Source: Rhizobium sp. 16-488-2b
GTDB taxonomy: Bacteria > Pseudomonadota > Alphaproteobacteria > Rhizobiales > Rhizobiaceae
Direction: 5' to 3'
Assembly: GCF_017741815.1 (NCBI RefSeq)
Contig: NZ_JAGHMF010000012.1
Coordinates: 124,001-188,000 of the forward strand
Length of the DNA stretch: 64,000 bases
Below the pieces are notes generated by a model that saw only the letters and a program-made list of their open reading frames with translations, was not told the origin of the DNA and ran no database searches. Every line of letters starts with the position of its first letter. Position 1 is the first letter of the stretch. Position numbers and translations under genes: made by a program. Positions 18,451-28,000 of this stretch are shown here, piece after piece.

Positions 18451-18819
18451 TCAGACAAAATGTTCGACGCTCACCTGGACGAAATCAAGCACGCCGGGAA
18501 CCGGCGCGTTCGGCTTGCGGACCGTAATCTTCGCCCGCTTGATCTGCGGGAATTTCTGACAGAGCCCCTTGGCGATATCGAGCGCCAGAGCCTCGATGAG
18601 ATAGCGTCGCTTGCCGGTGACAATCTCCTCGATGACGGTGAAGGCGATGCCGTAATTCACGGTATCGTCGATCGAATCCGTCTCCAGCGCGGTGCCGGTC
18701 ACGACATCGAGCTCGGCATCGACAAAGAAACGCTGCCCCAGAAACTCCTCTTCGTCGTGAACGCCGTGGCGGGCGAAGAAGGCGCAATTCTGCAAGGTGA
18801 TGGTGTAGGTGGTGCTCAT
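18451..18819 (-). CDS. folB: Dihydroneopterin aldolase
   Basis: This 122-residue enzyme converts 7,8-dihydroneopterin to 6-hydroxymethyl-7,8-dihydropterin and glycolaldehyde. The N-terminal CAFFARHGVHDEEEFLGQRF contains the family's HGV/E active-site region, and SIDDTVNYGIAFTVIEEIV and the catalytic lysine in RKPNAPVPG are present. Its start overlaps the folP stop by four bases (ATGA) and it is followed at once by folK. Confidence 0.95.
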   Translation of the reverse strand: MSTTYTITLQNCAFFARHGVHDEEEFLGQRFFVDAELDVVTGTALETDSIDDTVNYGIAFTVIEEIVTGKRRYLIEALALDIAKGLCQKFPQIKRAKITVRKPNAPVPGVLDFVQVSVEHFV

Positions 18820-19688
18820 AACGTGCCCTTCCGCTCGAATGCGTCGCGTGCCTTCAGCATAGCATCAGTCACGGCAAGCGCGTCCCTGTTGATTGCGACA
18901 TCGTGTACCCGAAAAATAGCGGCGCCCTTCAGTCTCAGGAGCACGCTGGTGGCCGCCGTGCCCGCATCGCGATCGGCCGCCTCGCGGCCCGTGACCGCAC
19001 CGACGAACCGCTTGCGCGACGTGCCGGCCAGGATCGGAAAGCCAAGCCGTTGAAGCTCGTCGCAACGCGCCATCAGTTCGAGATTCTCTTGCGTATCCTT
19101 GGCAAAGCCGAATCCGGGATCGAGAACGATGCGGTCCCGCGCCACGCCGGCGCGTCCGGCGATCTCGAGAGACCGCTCAAGAAAAAGAAACTGATCGGCG
19201 ATGACATCATCCAGCTTGTCGCGGTCGCGGCCCGTGTGCATCACGCAGAGCCCCGCGCCGGTCCTGGCGGCGATATCGGCGATATCGGGCTCCTTCTGCA
19301 GCCCGAAGACATCGTTGACGATATGCGCACCGGCCTCGACGGCAAGGCGGGCGGTCTCGGCGCGATAGGTATCGATGGAAATCAGCGCCTCGGTCTTGCC
19401 GCGCAGCGCCTCGATGACGGGCAGCACTCGCGCCTGCTCTTCACGCGCATCGACGCTCGCCGCATCCGGCCGCGTGGATTCGCCGCCGATATCGATAATG
19501 CCGGCACCGGCCTCGACCGCATCAAGCGCATGCGCCACGGCCTTGTCGACGCTGTCGTAGCGACCGCCGTCGGAAAAAGAGTCAGGCGTGACGTTGACGA
19601 TCGCCATGATGACCGCGGTCGAGCCGAGCTCAATCTCGCGGCCGTGCCCGACGCGCCAGAAACTGCTGCCAAGCTTTGCCACCTGCAT
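18816..19688 (-). CDS. folP: Dihydropteroate synthase
   Basis: This 290-residue TIM-barrel enzyme condenses hydroxymethyldihydropterin pyrophosphate with p-aminobenzoate and is the sulfonamide target. Signatures are IVNVTPDSFSDGGRYD, GAGIIDIGGESTRPDA, ISIDTYRAETARLAVEAGA, VNDVFGL and LDPGFGFAKDTQENL. The motif GTSRKRFVG near residue 220 is the substrate-binding loop. It is the first gene of the folP-folB-folK operon. Confidence 0.96.
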   Translation of the reverse strand: MQVAKLGSSFWRVGHGREIELGSTAVIMAIVNVTPDSFSDGGRYDSVDKAVAHALDAVEAGAGIIDIGGESTRPDAASVDAREEQARVLPVIEALRGKTEALISIDTYRAETARLAVEAGAHIVNDVFGLQKEPDIADIAARTGAGLCVMHTGRDRDKLDDVIADQFLFLERSLEIAGRAGVARDRIVLDPGFGFAKDTQENLELMARCDELQRLGFPILAGTSRKRFVGAVTGREAADRDAGTAATSVLLRLKGAAIFRVHDVAINRDALAVTDAMLKARDAFERKGTL

Positions 19689-19739
19689 TCATCCTATCGA
19701 TCGAAAAAACAGCGTCATCATATTGCGCTAGCGGTGGCT

Positions 19740-20408
19740 ATGCCCCAAGCTCCCGCAAACTTCAACATGAGTATTTGCAGAATGCCGTCCGTGTCGCGTT
19801 ATATGCCGCTCCTCCTCGCCATTTCCGTCTCGCTGTCCGCTGGCTATCCCGCAAGCGCCGCCGTGGTGGCCACCAAGAGCTATTCCTATTTCAACATCAA
19901 GGGCAAAACCGCCGACGAACTGGACGAGCAGCTGAGCACGCGCGGCCCGACGGCCAACGGCCCGTCTGCCCGCCACCCCGGCGCCACCAAGATCCGCTTC
20001 GGCGGCGACGCCACCTATGTCGAGGAAAACGGCCGCTGCCGCGTCAGCACCGCTCGCGTCACCGTGCACACGCAGATCATCCTGCCGCGCTGGAACAATC
20101 GTCGCGGCGCCAGCCCCGAGCTGTCGATGATCTGGGACACGCTGTCGAGCGACATCAAGCGGCATGAGGAACGCCATGCCGAGATCGCCCGAACCCAGGC
20201 GCGCAACATGGAACGCAAGATCATGGCGCTTCCGCCGCAGCCCAATTGCGAAGCCATGCAGGAGCTGGTGACGGAGGTGTCGACGCGGGGAATTGCCGAG
20301 CACGACAGGCTGCAGGCGCGATTCGATCAGGTGGAGGCCGTCAACTTCCAGAAGCGCATGCTGCGCCTGCTGAATAATCGCCTGAAACCATCGGACGGCG
20401 AAAAGTAG
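19740..20408 (+). CDS. DUF922 family exported zinc-dependent protease-like protein
   Basis: A signal peptide (MPLLLAISVSLSAGYPASA; residues ~22-40 from the ATG used) precedes a DUF922 domain with the helix SDIKRHEERHAEIARTQA, whose HEERH matches the HExxH zinc-binding motif of metallopeptidases. Two mature-region cysteines are present. The protein is therefore probably a periplasmic or envelope zinc-dependent hydrolase; no substrate is known. The start is uncertain: ATG codons at 19740, 19767, 19782 and 19803 are in frame, and 19782 (MPSVSRYMPLLL) would give a classic signal peptide. The gene is divergent from folP. Confidence 0.8.
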   Translation: MPQAPANFNMSICRMPSVSRYMPLLLAISVSLSAGYPASAAVVATKSYSYFNIKGKTADELDEQLSTRGPTANGPSARHPGATKIRFGGDATYVEENGRCRVSTARVTVHTQIILPRWNNRRGASPELSMIWDTLSSDIKRHEERHAEIARTQARNMERKIMALPPQPNCEAMQELVTEVSTRGIAEHDRLQARFDQVEAVNFQKRMLRLLNNRLKPSDGEK

Positions 20409-20539
20409 CTGATTCTCGGGCGGAAATCGACGGCCGGACCTTAGCCGCGCAATGAAAATTGTGCGAAACCGACACGGCCCCAGCCAATGAATGGTAATTT
20501 CTCACCATAGATTTGTGAAACACAACGCGCTAATATTCA

Positions 20540-20687
20540 GTCATTCGAAAGTTCAGGTCCGTTAGCCGGGACTTTCGTTTTCTGGGTTCTCCTGGCGCGT
20601 TGCGAAGCCGCGGTCGATCCTCCCTTGGCCGTAGGTAATGCGCCTACCTCGCCTCGCTCGTCACATCGGCAAGCGAGGCTTTTTTTG
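20540..20687 (+). ncRNA. Candidate small RNA ending at an intrinsic terminator
   Basis: The plus strand shows a first hairpin (CGAAAGT at 20546-20552 with ACTTTCG at 20571-20577), a single-stranded CCTCCC (20619-20624) that could pair with ribosome-binding sites, a small hairpin GTAGG/CCTAC (20631-20647) and a final terminator. The terminator cannot belong to the DUF922 gene in any obvious way, as it is ~240 bp past its stop, and its T-run is on the wrong strand for the ferredoxin gene. The 5' end is a guess; TAATAT at 20531-20536 may be part of a -10 element. Confidence 0.5.
20651..20687 (+). terminator. Rho-independent terminator (plus strand)
   Basis: An 8-bp stem GCCTCGCT/AGCGAGGC (20651-20658, 20672-20679) is followed by seven T residues. 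Confidence 0.85.
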
Positions 20688-20722
20688 GCCGGTTCATCCT
20701 AGGGAGAATTATGTCTGGGAGA

Positions 20723-21043
20723 TTAAGCCTGGCGTTCCGGCACGTGCACGGTCAGCCCGTCCAGCGCCGCCTTCATGCGGATCTGACAGGAGAGACGCGA
20801 GGTCGGGCGAACGTCGAAGGCGAAATCGAGCATGTCTTCTTCCATCGCTTCAGGCGGACCGACGCGCTCGGTCCACTCCTCGTCGACGTAGACATGACAG
20901 GTCGCGCAAGCGCAGGCGCCGCCACATTCGGCTTCGATGCCCGGCACGGAGTTGCGCACGGCGTTTTCCATGACGGTCGATCCCTGATCGACATCAAGAT
21001 CGAAGCGCGTACCGTCGAAAGCGACAATGGTCAGTTTGGGCAT
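20723..21043 (-). CDS. [2Fe-2S] ferredoxin, adrenodoxin type
   Basis: This 106-residue electron carrier has the cluster motif C-x5-C-x2-C ([19 protein letters not shown]) and the fourth cysteine in SRLSCQIRM. The acidic [19 protein letters not shown] segment is the partner-docking region typical of adrenodoxin/putidaredoxin-type ferredoxins. It may serve a P450, a Rieske oxygenase or iron-sulfur assembly; none of these partners is adjacent, so its role is not decided. It stands alone on the minus strand. Confidence 0.93.
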   Translation of the reverse strand: MPKLTIVAFDGTRFDLDVDQGSTVMENAVRNSVPGIEAECGGACACATCHVYVDEEWTERVGPPEAMEEDMLDFAFDVRPTSRLSCQIRMKAALDGLTVHVPERQA

Positions 21044-21186
21044 GGTGTTTTCCGGTGATCATCAATGGGATGGGTTTGGATTTTTACTTCCAACAATTAC
21101 GCGAGGCAGTCAACAACGACCGCCCTTGCGCTCTTCATTCCAGATTTGGAAGCGACACGCTTGTCAGATTGCGCCACGCCAGGAGC

Positions 21187-21226
21187 AATAAAAAGACCCG
21201 CTGCTCCGCAATGGTGCAACGGGTCC
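21187..21226 (-). terminator. Rho-independent terminator of the HPt gene
   Basis: Minus-strand stem GACCCG/CGGGTC (21225-21220, 21200-21195) with further pairing inside, followed by TTTTTATTG, about 33 bp after the stop codon. Confidence 0.75.
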
Positions 21227-21258
21227 CATGATCGAACACCTGATGGCGTCATTGCCGC

Positions 21259-21627
21259 CTAACGGCAAAGCTTCAGAATGAAATTCTCCGCCTCGATGAC
21301 GGCGACGCCGACGGCCGCCATGTTCGAGGCATCGCCGCAATTGCCCTCAAGCGCTTCGGCCGCGTCGCGTACCCTGAAGGCGCCGACGGCGCTTGCCGCA
21401 CCCTTGAGCTTGTGGGCGGCGGCTACGATCGCCTTGCCGTCGCCGGAAGACATGTCGTGCAGGCAGGCGCGGGCCTGACGCGCGAACATCTGCAGGACTT
21501 CCAATTCAAGCGCCTTGTCGCCCATCGTCTGGTTGGCCAGATGAACAAGATCGACCGGCCGCTGTTGCGAGGGAACCTGTCCCTCGCCATGATCTGGCGC
21601 CGCGAACGCAATACTGACTGCTGCCAT
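21259..21627 (-). CDS. Single-domain HPt (histidine phosphotransfer) protein
   Basis: This 122-residue protein is essentially one HPt four-helix bundle. The phosphoacceptor helix reads AAAHKLKGAASAVGAFRVRD, with the conserved H-x-L-K-G-x-x; the preceding helix is KALELEVLQMFARQARACL. HPt proteins shuttle phosphate between hybrid kinases and response regulators. It is not ChpT, which is a degenerate kinase dimer. It is divergent from the growth-pole protein gene, sharing a 460-bp promoter region with several CtrA-like sites, so a role in cell-cycle phosphorelay is plausible but inferred. Confidence 0.88.
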   Translation of the reverse strand: MAAVSIAFAAPDHGEGQVPSQQRPVDLVHLANQTMGDKALELEVLQMFARQARACLHDMSSGDGKAIVAAAHKLKGAASAVGAFRVRDAAEALEGNCGDASNMAAVGVAVIEAENFILKLCR

Positions 21628-21730
21628 ATGCCAATTCTCCCGTCTTAGGTCCCGCCGTTTGAATGATGTTGCGGGGGCGCAGTGCCAATCGCGTTAAATT
21701 CGGGCGCAATCAGGGCGAATTTCTCGTCGT

Positions 21731-21739
21731 ATGGTTAAC
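21731..21739 (-). promoter_or_regulatory. CtrA half-site type motif TTAACCAT
   Basis: ATGGTTAA on the plus strand (21731-21738) is TTAACCAT on the minus strand, the half-site form described for CtrA in Caulobacter. It faces the HPt gene. Confidence 0.4.
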
Positions 21740-21786
21740 GCCCGTCAAACACTTCTAACACATTGGATTTCAAGGCCGCGCTGGCG

Positions 21787-21811
21787 TTAATTCGGGTTAA
21801 TCAAGCGTTAA
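21787..21811 (+). promoter_or_regulatory. Overlapping CtrA-like boxes
   Basis: TTAA at 21797-21800 and TTAA at 21808-21811 are separated by exactly seven bases, matching the CtrA consensus TTAA-N7-TTAA. A further TTAA at 21787-21790 lies six bases upstream of the first, giving an overlapping N6 variant. More TTAA copies flank the cluster. Confidence 0.6.
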
Positions 21812-22090
21812 TAACTCGGCATTTGACCGAAGGCGTTAATTGTCTAGCAGGCCCGGATGTGTCACTACGATACGACTGGGAGAGCTGGGTTGTGGAAGCC
21901 TTTGCTCGCCAAGTGGATAATGGTAATGTTTTGATACCGTAAGTGTGCGAAAGCAGCTATCCACTCTGAAATGACATACTTATCCGCTCTACGAATTTTG
22001 GGCGGACAGGTTCAGAGGCAAGGTTTGTTCGGGTGACGCGGAAACCCGAATGCGTAGTAAACCGGCTGAGATGTAACGAGGCGTAACGGA

Positions 22091-25000
22091 ATGGCGAACA
22101 ACAAGTACAACGAATCGATCGAGGACAAGGCGTTCAAGGCGCTGGATGAAGCCCTGCAGATCGACTTCGAGGACGATGATACGCCGTCTCCACAAGTCAG
22201 GAAGCAAGACGCCTCGGAGGCAAAAGTGTCCGAAAAGCCAACTGTCCGCAATCAGCGTAAAGACGATGCCAAGCAGCAGCGCCCCGCCGCAACGCCCCGC
22301 TCCCCCGAGCAGGGATCGCGCGCGCCGGCCTTTGCCGCCAACGACGGCAGCCGGGTCAGCCCCGCTTCGCTCTTGAAATCGCTCGACAACGGCTCCGCCC
22401 GTCCGGCACTGCGCAACGCCACGCTCGTTTCGCTTCTCTGGATCGTCGGCGGCCTCGGCCTGATGTCGCTCCTCTATTCGCCGCAGATCTGGCAGATCCG
22501 CTCGATTTCCGACCTCGTCGCCCTGCCCGGCGTGATCGCCGGTCTCGTCGGCATCATCATCCCGGTTCTCCTGTTCTACGCCTTCGCCATCATGATGGCA
22601 CGCGCCCAGGACATGCGAAACGCCGCCCGCTCGATGGCGGAAGTGGCACTGCGCCTGTCCGAACCGGAAACAATCGCGTCGGAACGCATCATGACGGTCG
22701 GCCAAGCCGTTCGTCGTGAAGTCTCCGCCATGAACGAAGGCATCGAGCGCACCATCGCCCGCGCCTCCGAGCTCGAAACCCTCGTCCACTCGGAAGTCAA
22801 CGCGCTGGAGCGCAGCTACGCCGACAACGAACTGCGCGTACGCGGTCTCGTCCACGAACTCGGCTCCGAGCGCGAAGCGATCGTCAATCACGCCGAGCGC
22901 ATCCGCACCTCGATCGTCGGCGTTCACGACCAGCTGCGCGAAGATCTGTCGCTGGCGACCGAAGAAATCGCCGTGCGCCTCGCGACCTCGGGCGAAGCCT
23001 TCGCCTCGATGATCGACACGCGCGCCGCCACGATCACCGAGAAGTCGGAATCCGCCATCCAGTCGCTTGGCACCCTGCTCGCCGCCAAGACCGATTCGCT
23101 GCTGCAGACGCTGACCTCCTCCGGTTTCGCGCTCGCCAACGAGTTCGATAACCGCCTGGATTCGCTGACGTCGAGCCTCAGCGACCACGGCAACACCATT
23201 CTCAGCCAGTTCGAGACGCGTGCGTCCACCATGGACAGCAACGCCGAGAAGCTGAACGCTGCACTCAACGACCGCGCCCGCCAGCTGAACGAGATCCTGA
23301 TCGCGCGCACCCGCGATATCAACGAGAGCCTGACCGGCGGCGAACGCACCATCACAAGCACGCTCGACGACGTTCTCGCCAAGCTGAACAGCACGCTCGA
23401 CGAGCGCGGCACCAGCTTCCGCCACAGCCTGCAGTCCAGCGTCGATGACACGATCATGGACCTAGACCTGCGCTCCGGCTTCTTCGACGAGCGCCTGCAG
23501 GCGACCGTCGCCCAGCTGTCCACCTCCTTCGACGAACGTGTCGCCGAATTCGCCAACGCCTTCGACAAGCGCGCCGGCACGCTCGACACCAAGCTGATGG
23601 AGAGCCTGAACCGCATCAACGACACGCTGACCGGCGGCTCGGACTCGCTGAACGGCATCCTGAGCTCCAGCATCGAGCGCATCGGCTCGTCGCTGACCGA
23701 CCAGTCCTTCGCGCTGACGACGGCGCTTTCGACCGGACGCGAAATCCTGGAAAGCACCCTCACCGACAAGGTGGACGAAGTGGCCAGCGCCATTGGCGCG
23801 CGCACCACGGAAATGACCTCCGCGCTCAGCCACGCCACCTCCGAAATCTCGCTGGCGCTTGCCTCCGGCACCTCGGAACTCCACAACAACCTGTCGGCCC
23901 GCGCCACCGAATTCCGCGACACGCTGCTGTCGACGACGTCGGATCTGAGCTCGGCTGTTTCGGCTGGTACCGATCAGATCACCTCGGCCTTCGGCCGCGC
24001 CGATGAGCTGAACACGACGATCTCCAAGCGCGCTGAGGACATCACCCAGGCGCTGGATTCCGCCCATGAGCGCATCGACGACGTCATGTCGGCACGCAGC
24101 GGCGTCTTCCTGGGCGCGCTGTCCGACAGCCAGTCGCGCTTCGAAAACACCCTTGCCAGCCGCTCGGAAGCGATCATCGAAGCCGTCACCGGCAGCCATG
24201 ACCGCCTCGCCGATACGCTCGACGACAAGGCCATGGCGCTCGCGATCTCGCTCAACGAAAGCCAGAGCCGCTTCGAGGAGACGCTTGGGTCGCAGGTCGA
24301 TGCCATCGCCGGCTCCATCGCGTCCGGTCATGATCGTCTTGCAGAGACGCTCGACGACCGCGCCATGGCGCTCGCCATTTCGCTCAATGAAGGCCACAGC
24401 CGTATCGAGGACACGCTCGGCTCGCATGCCGGCGCCATCTCGCAGTCGTTGGCAGCAGGCGAACGCAAGCTCGCCGACGCCATCGCCGAACGCAGCGCCG
24501 CCTTCAACGCCTCGATGAACGAAGGCCGCAGCCTGATCGAGACCGCGCTCGACACCCGCGCGGAAGCTATCTCGCAGTCGCTCGCCGCCGGCCAGGAGAA
24601 GCTGACCGAGGCGATCGACGACCGCGCCATGGCATTCGCCATTTCGCTCGACGACAGCCAGGGCCGCCTCGCCGATACGCTGGCGCACCACGCTGACGGC
24701 ATTGCCGCCTCGCTCTCCAGCGGTCACGACCGCATCAGCGAAGCGCTCGAAGACAAGTCCATGGGCCTTGCGATCGCGCTCAACGAAGGCCACTCGCGCC
24801 TCGAAGACACGCTCGGCCGCCATGCCGGCAACATCGCGACCTCCCTCGCCAGCGGTCACGACCGGATCAACGAAGCCCTCGACGACAAGGCGATGGGTCT
24901 GGCGATCGCGCTCAACGAAGGCCACTCGCGCCTCGAGGATACGCTCGGCCACCATGCCGAAAGCATCGCGAACTCGCTCGTCAGCGGCCACGACCGTATC

Positions 25001-28000
25001 GAGAGCACGCTTTCGCAGAACGCCAAGTCGATCAACGACACGGTTGCCGACGTGCACGACCGCCTTGCCGACACGCTGGCCGAAAAGTCCATGGCGCTCG
25101 CCATTTCGCTCGGCGACAGCCAAAGCCGCTTCGACGAGGTTCTGGACGCCCGCACCAACGCGCTGATCGATAGCGTCGCCGGAGCCGAAGCCCGCGTCGC
25201 CGGCGCCTTCACCGACAAGGCCCAGGAAATCCGCGGCGCCTACACCGAAAACCAGCAGCGCCTGGAACGCACGCTCGCCGAGCACGCCTCCTCGATCTCC
25301 AGCACCATCACCGATGGTACCGACCGCATCGAAGGTGGCCTGACCTCAGCCGCCGACCGCTTCGAGGCGCTGACCGGCAATGCCACGACCAAGCTGGAAG
25401 ACGGCCTCGTTTCGGCGCATGCCCGCATCCGCGCAACGCTCGACGACCGCACCCAGGCGATCAACCTGACGCTCAACGAAGCGCATAACCAGATCGGCGA
25501 AACGCTCTCCGACCAGGCGACGACGATCGGCGCCTCGATCGCCGCAAGCGTCAGCATGCTCGAAATGTCGCTGGAAGATCGCGAAGCCTCGATCCGCCAG
25601 GCGATCGACAACAGCGCCCAGTCGCTGGAAGACCGCCTGCGCGACAGCACCGGCAACATCGCCGGTCGCTTCCAGACCGCAGCCGACGAAATCTCCCGCT
25701 CGACCGAGAGCTTCGCCTCGCACCTCGACCAGTCGATCGACGGCATGACCGGCCGCTTCGCAGACACCGGCTCGCGCGTCGAAGCCGGTCTCGCAGCGCT
25801 CGAAAACCGCATCCGCGACGGCGTCGGCGGTGTTGCCCAGCAGGTCGATGCCGCGGGCGAACGCCTGACCGGCACGCTGACGGATGGTATCTCCAGGCTC
25901 GGCGCTCTCAGCGACGAAACCTCGGGCCGCATCGCATCCGCCGTCGATGACAGCATTGCCAAGTTCTCCGAGACGATCGATGGCCGCACCAGCCACCTCG
26001 CCTCCGAGATCGACAGCCGAGCCGCCAGCCTGACTGACGGTATCGACGCCCGCACCGCAGGCATCGGCGAAGCCATGGACCGTGGCACCGCCAAGATCGA
26101 CGAACGCCTGTCCACCATGGACCGCGCGCTCAACGTCGGCCTAGACGCTGTCAACCGCACGATCGAAGGCAAGGCCGCCGGCCTCGCCGCCTCGCTGCGC
26201 AGCGCGGTTGCCGACACCACGCAGGGCATGGACGAGGAAGCCACGCGCGCCGCAGCCTCCCTCAGCCAGACCGGCCAGCAATTCGCCGAAGGCCTCGACG
26301 CCAAGAGCAGCGATTTCGCCCGCTCGATGGGTGAACGCTCCGAGCAGATCGTCGGTCGCGTCTCCGAGGCGCAGAACCGCCTCGCCGGCCAGGCCGCAGC
26401 CGTCGCCCAGACCTTCTCCGAAGCGGGCAACGCCATCATCAACAAGGTGGCAGAGGCCGAAACGCTGGTCAGCGGCCAGGTCGGCGCCATCTCCAAGGCA
26501 CTGAACGACGCGCAGAACACCTTCGCCAGCCACGGCACGGATATCCGCACGACGATCGCAAGCGCCAGCGAAGAAATCGCCTCCACCATGGCCGATGTCG
26601 ACCGTGCGCTCGAAGCACGCGGCAATGCAATCCGCAGCGGCCTTGAAGAGCGCTCGCGCGAACTTGACGGCACGCTCAACACCGTGGAGCAGGCCCTCGA
26701 AGCGCGTGGAAGCTCCATCCGCGCCGCCCTCGACGACCGCACCCGCGAGCTGAACTCCATGCTCGCAGGCCGCACGACCGAACTGTCGCGCATTCTCGAC
26801 GAGACCGCCCGCCCGATGATCGATCGCTATGCGCAGACCGGCCGCGACGCGGCAGCGCAGATCACGTCTGCCGGCGAACAGAGTGCCGCACAGATCACCG
26901 CTGCCAGCGAGCAGAGTGCCGCACAGCTCACGGCGGCGAGCGACCAGAGCGCCGAGCGCCTGCGCGCCGAAAACACCGCTTTGATCGACGCGATCAACGC
27001 CCGCACCGAACGCGCCACCTCGGCCGTCGATGCAATCGAAAACAGCCTGCTCTCCAACGTCAACCGCCTGATCGACCGCCTGTCCGACAACAGCATGGTC
27101 ATGGGCCAGATGATGAGCCGCGCGGCCGAAGAGCTGGGCGCCGTGGATAGCCGCCTCGGCGACACTACCTCGCGCTTCACCGACTCGGCCTCCAAGGCGG
27201 CCGAAATGGTCGCGGCCTCGACCCGCCTTCTCGAAGGCAAGGTCGATCGTCTCTCCGACATCTCCGGCCAGACGCTGTCGCAGGTCGGCAGCATCATCGG
27301 CCGCTTCGACGAGCACTCCAAGGTTCTGACGCAGGCCTCCAGCCTGCTCGGCGCCGCGCAGTCCAACCTCGTCTCGACGCTGGAAGATCGCGAATCCGCG
27401 CTTCAGTCGCTGTCGGTCGGCCTCGTCCAGCGCTCGGAAGACATCGAAAAGACGATGCGTGCCCTCGGCAGCATGGTCGACTCGGCCTTCGATCGCGCCG
27501 AACAGCGCTCGAACCAGGTCAGCCATAACCTGCGCCAGGGCGTCCAGTCCTCCTTCGCCGATATCAGCACCACGCTCTCGGATGCCGAAAAGCGCGCTGC
27601 GGAGGCCGCCGAAGCGATGCGCAGCAGCGTCAGCAAGGCCAGCGAAGACGTCAACGCAACGCTCGACACCACGCTTGGCAATGCCGAGCGCCGCTCCGGC
27701 GAACTCGCCAACCGCGTTCGCGGCGGCCTGACGGCGTCGCTGTCCGAGGTTGAACGGATGATGGGCGACGCAGGTCGCCTGTCGGATGGCGCCGCACAGC
27801 AGATGCGTGAATCGCTGCGCGAAGCCGTCGACGAAGCCGTCGCCCGCTTCTCCGGCGCCACCGAGGAAATCCGCCGCTCCGCCGGCGATATCCGCAAGGA
27901 ACTGGACATGACGCGCAGCGAGCTGAAGCGCGGCGCATTCGACCTGCCTGAGGAAGCCAAGGAGAGCGCCGCTGCCATGCGCCGCGCCGTCTCCGAGCAG

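Larger units (their letters stand above)
20409..20722. other. Intergenic region between the DUF922 gene and the ferredoxin gene
   Basis: No protein gene is credible in these 314 bases. The region ends in a strong plus-strand terminator with three possible hairpins before it, and is treated below as a candidate small RNA. Confidence 0.6.
21628..22090. other. Divergent control region between the HPt gene and the growth-pole gene
   Basis: This 463-bp gap has no credible gene. It holds six TTAA-centred motifs (starting at 21694, 21735, 21787, 21797, 21808 and 21836) that look like CtrA sites, then ~250 bp of leader before the large gene in which I see no further clear motif. Confidence 0.6.

Noticed and set aside
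18903..19739. Long upstream extension of the DUF922 frame across folP
   Set aside because: The extension overlaps folP on the other strand almost completely, and the signal peptide of the real protein begins after 19740.
20550..20570. TTCAGGTCCG resembling the conserved loop of bacterial SRP (4.5S) RNA
   Set aside because: The rest of the SRP signature (GGAAGGAAGCAGCC) is missing, so the match is probably chance.
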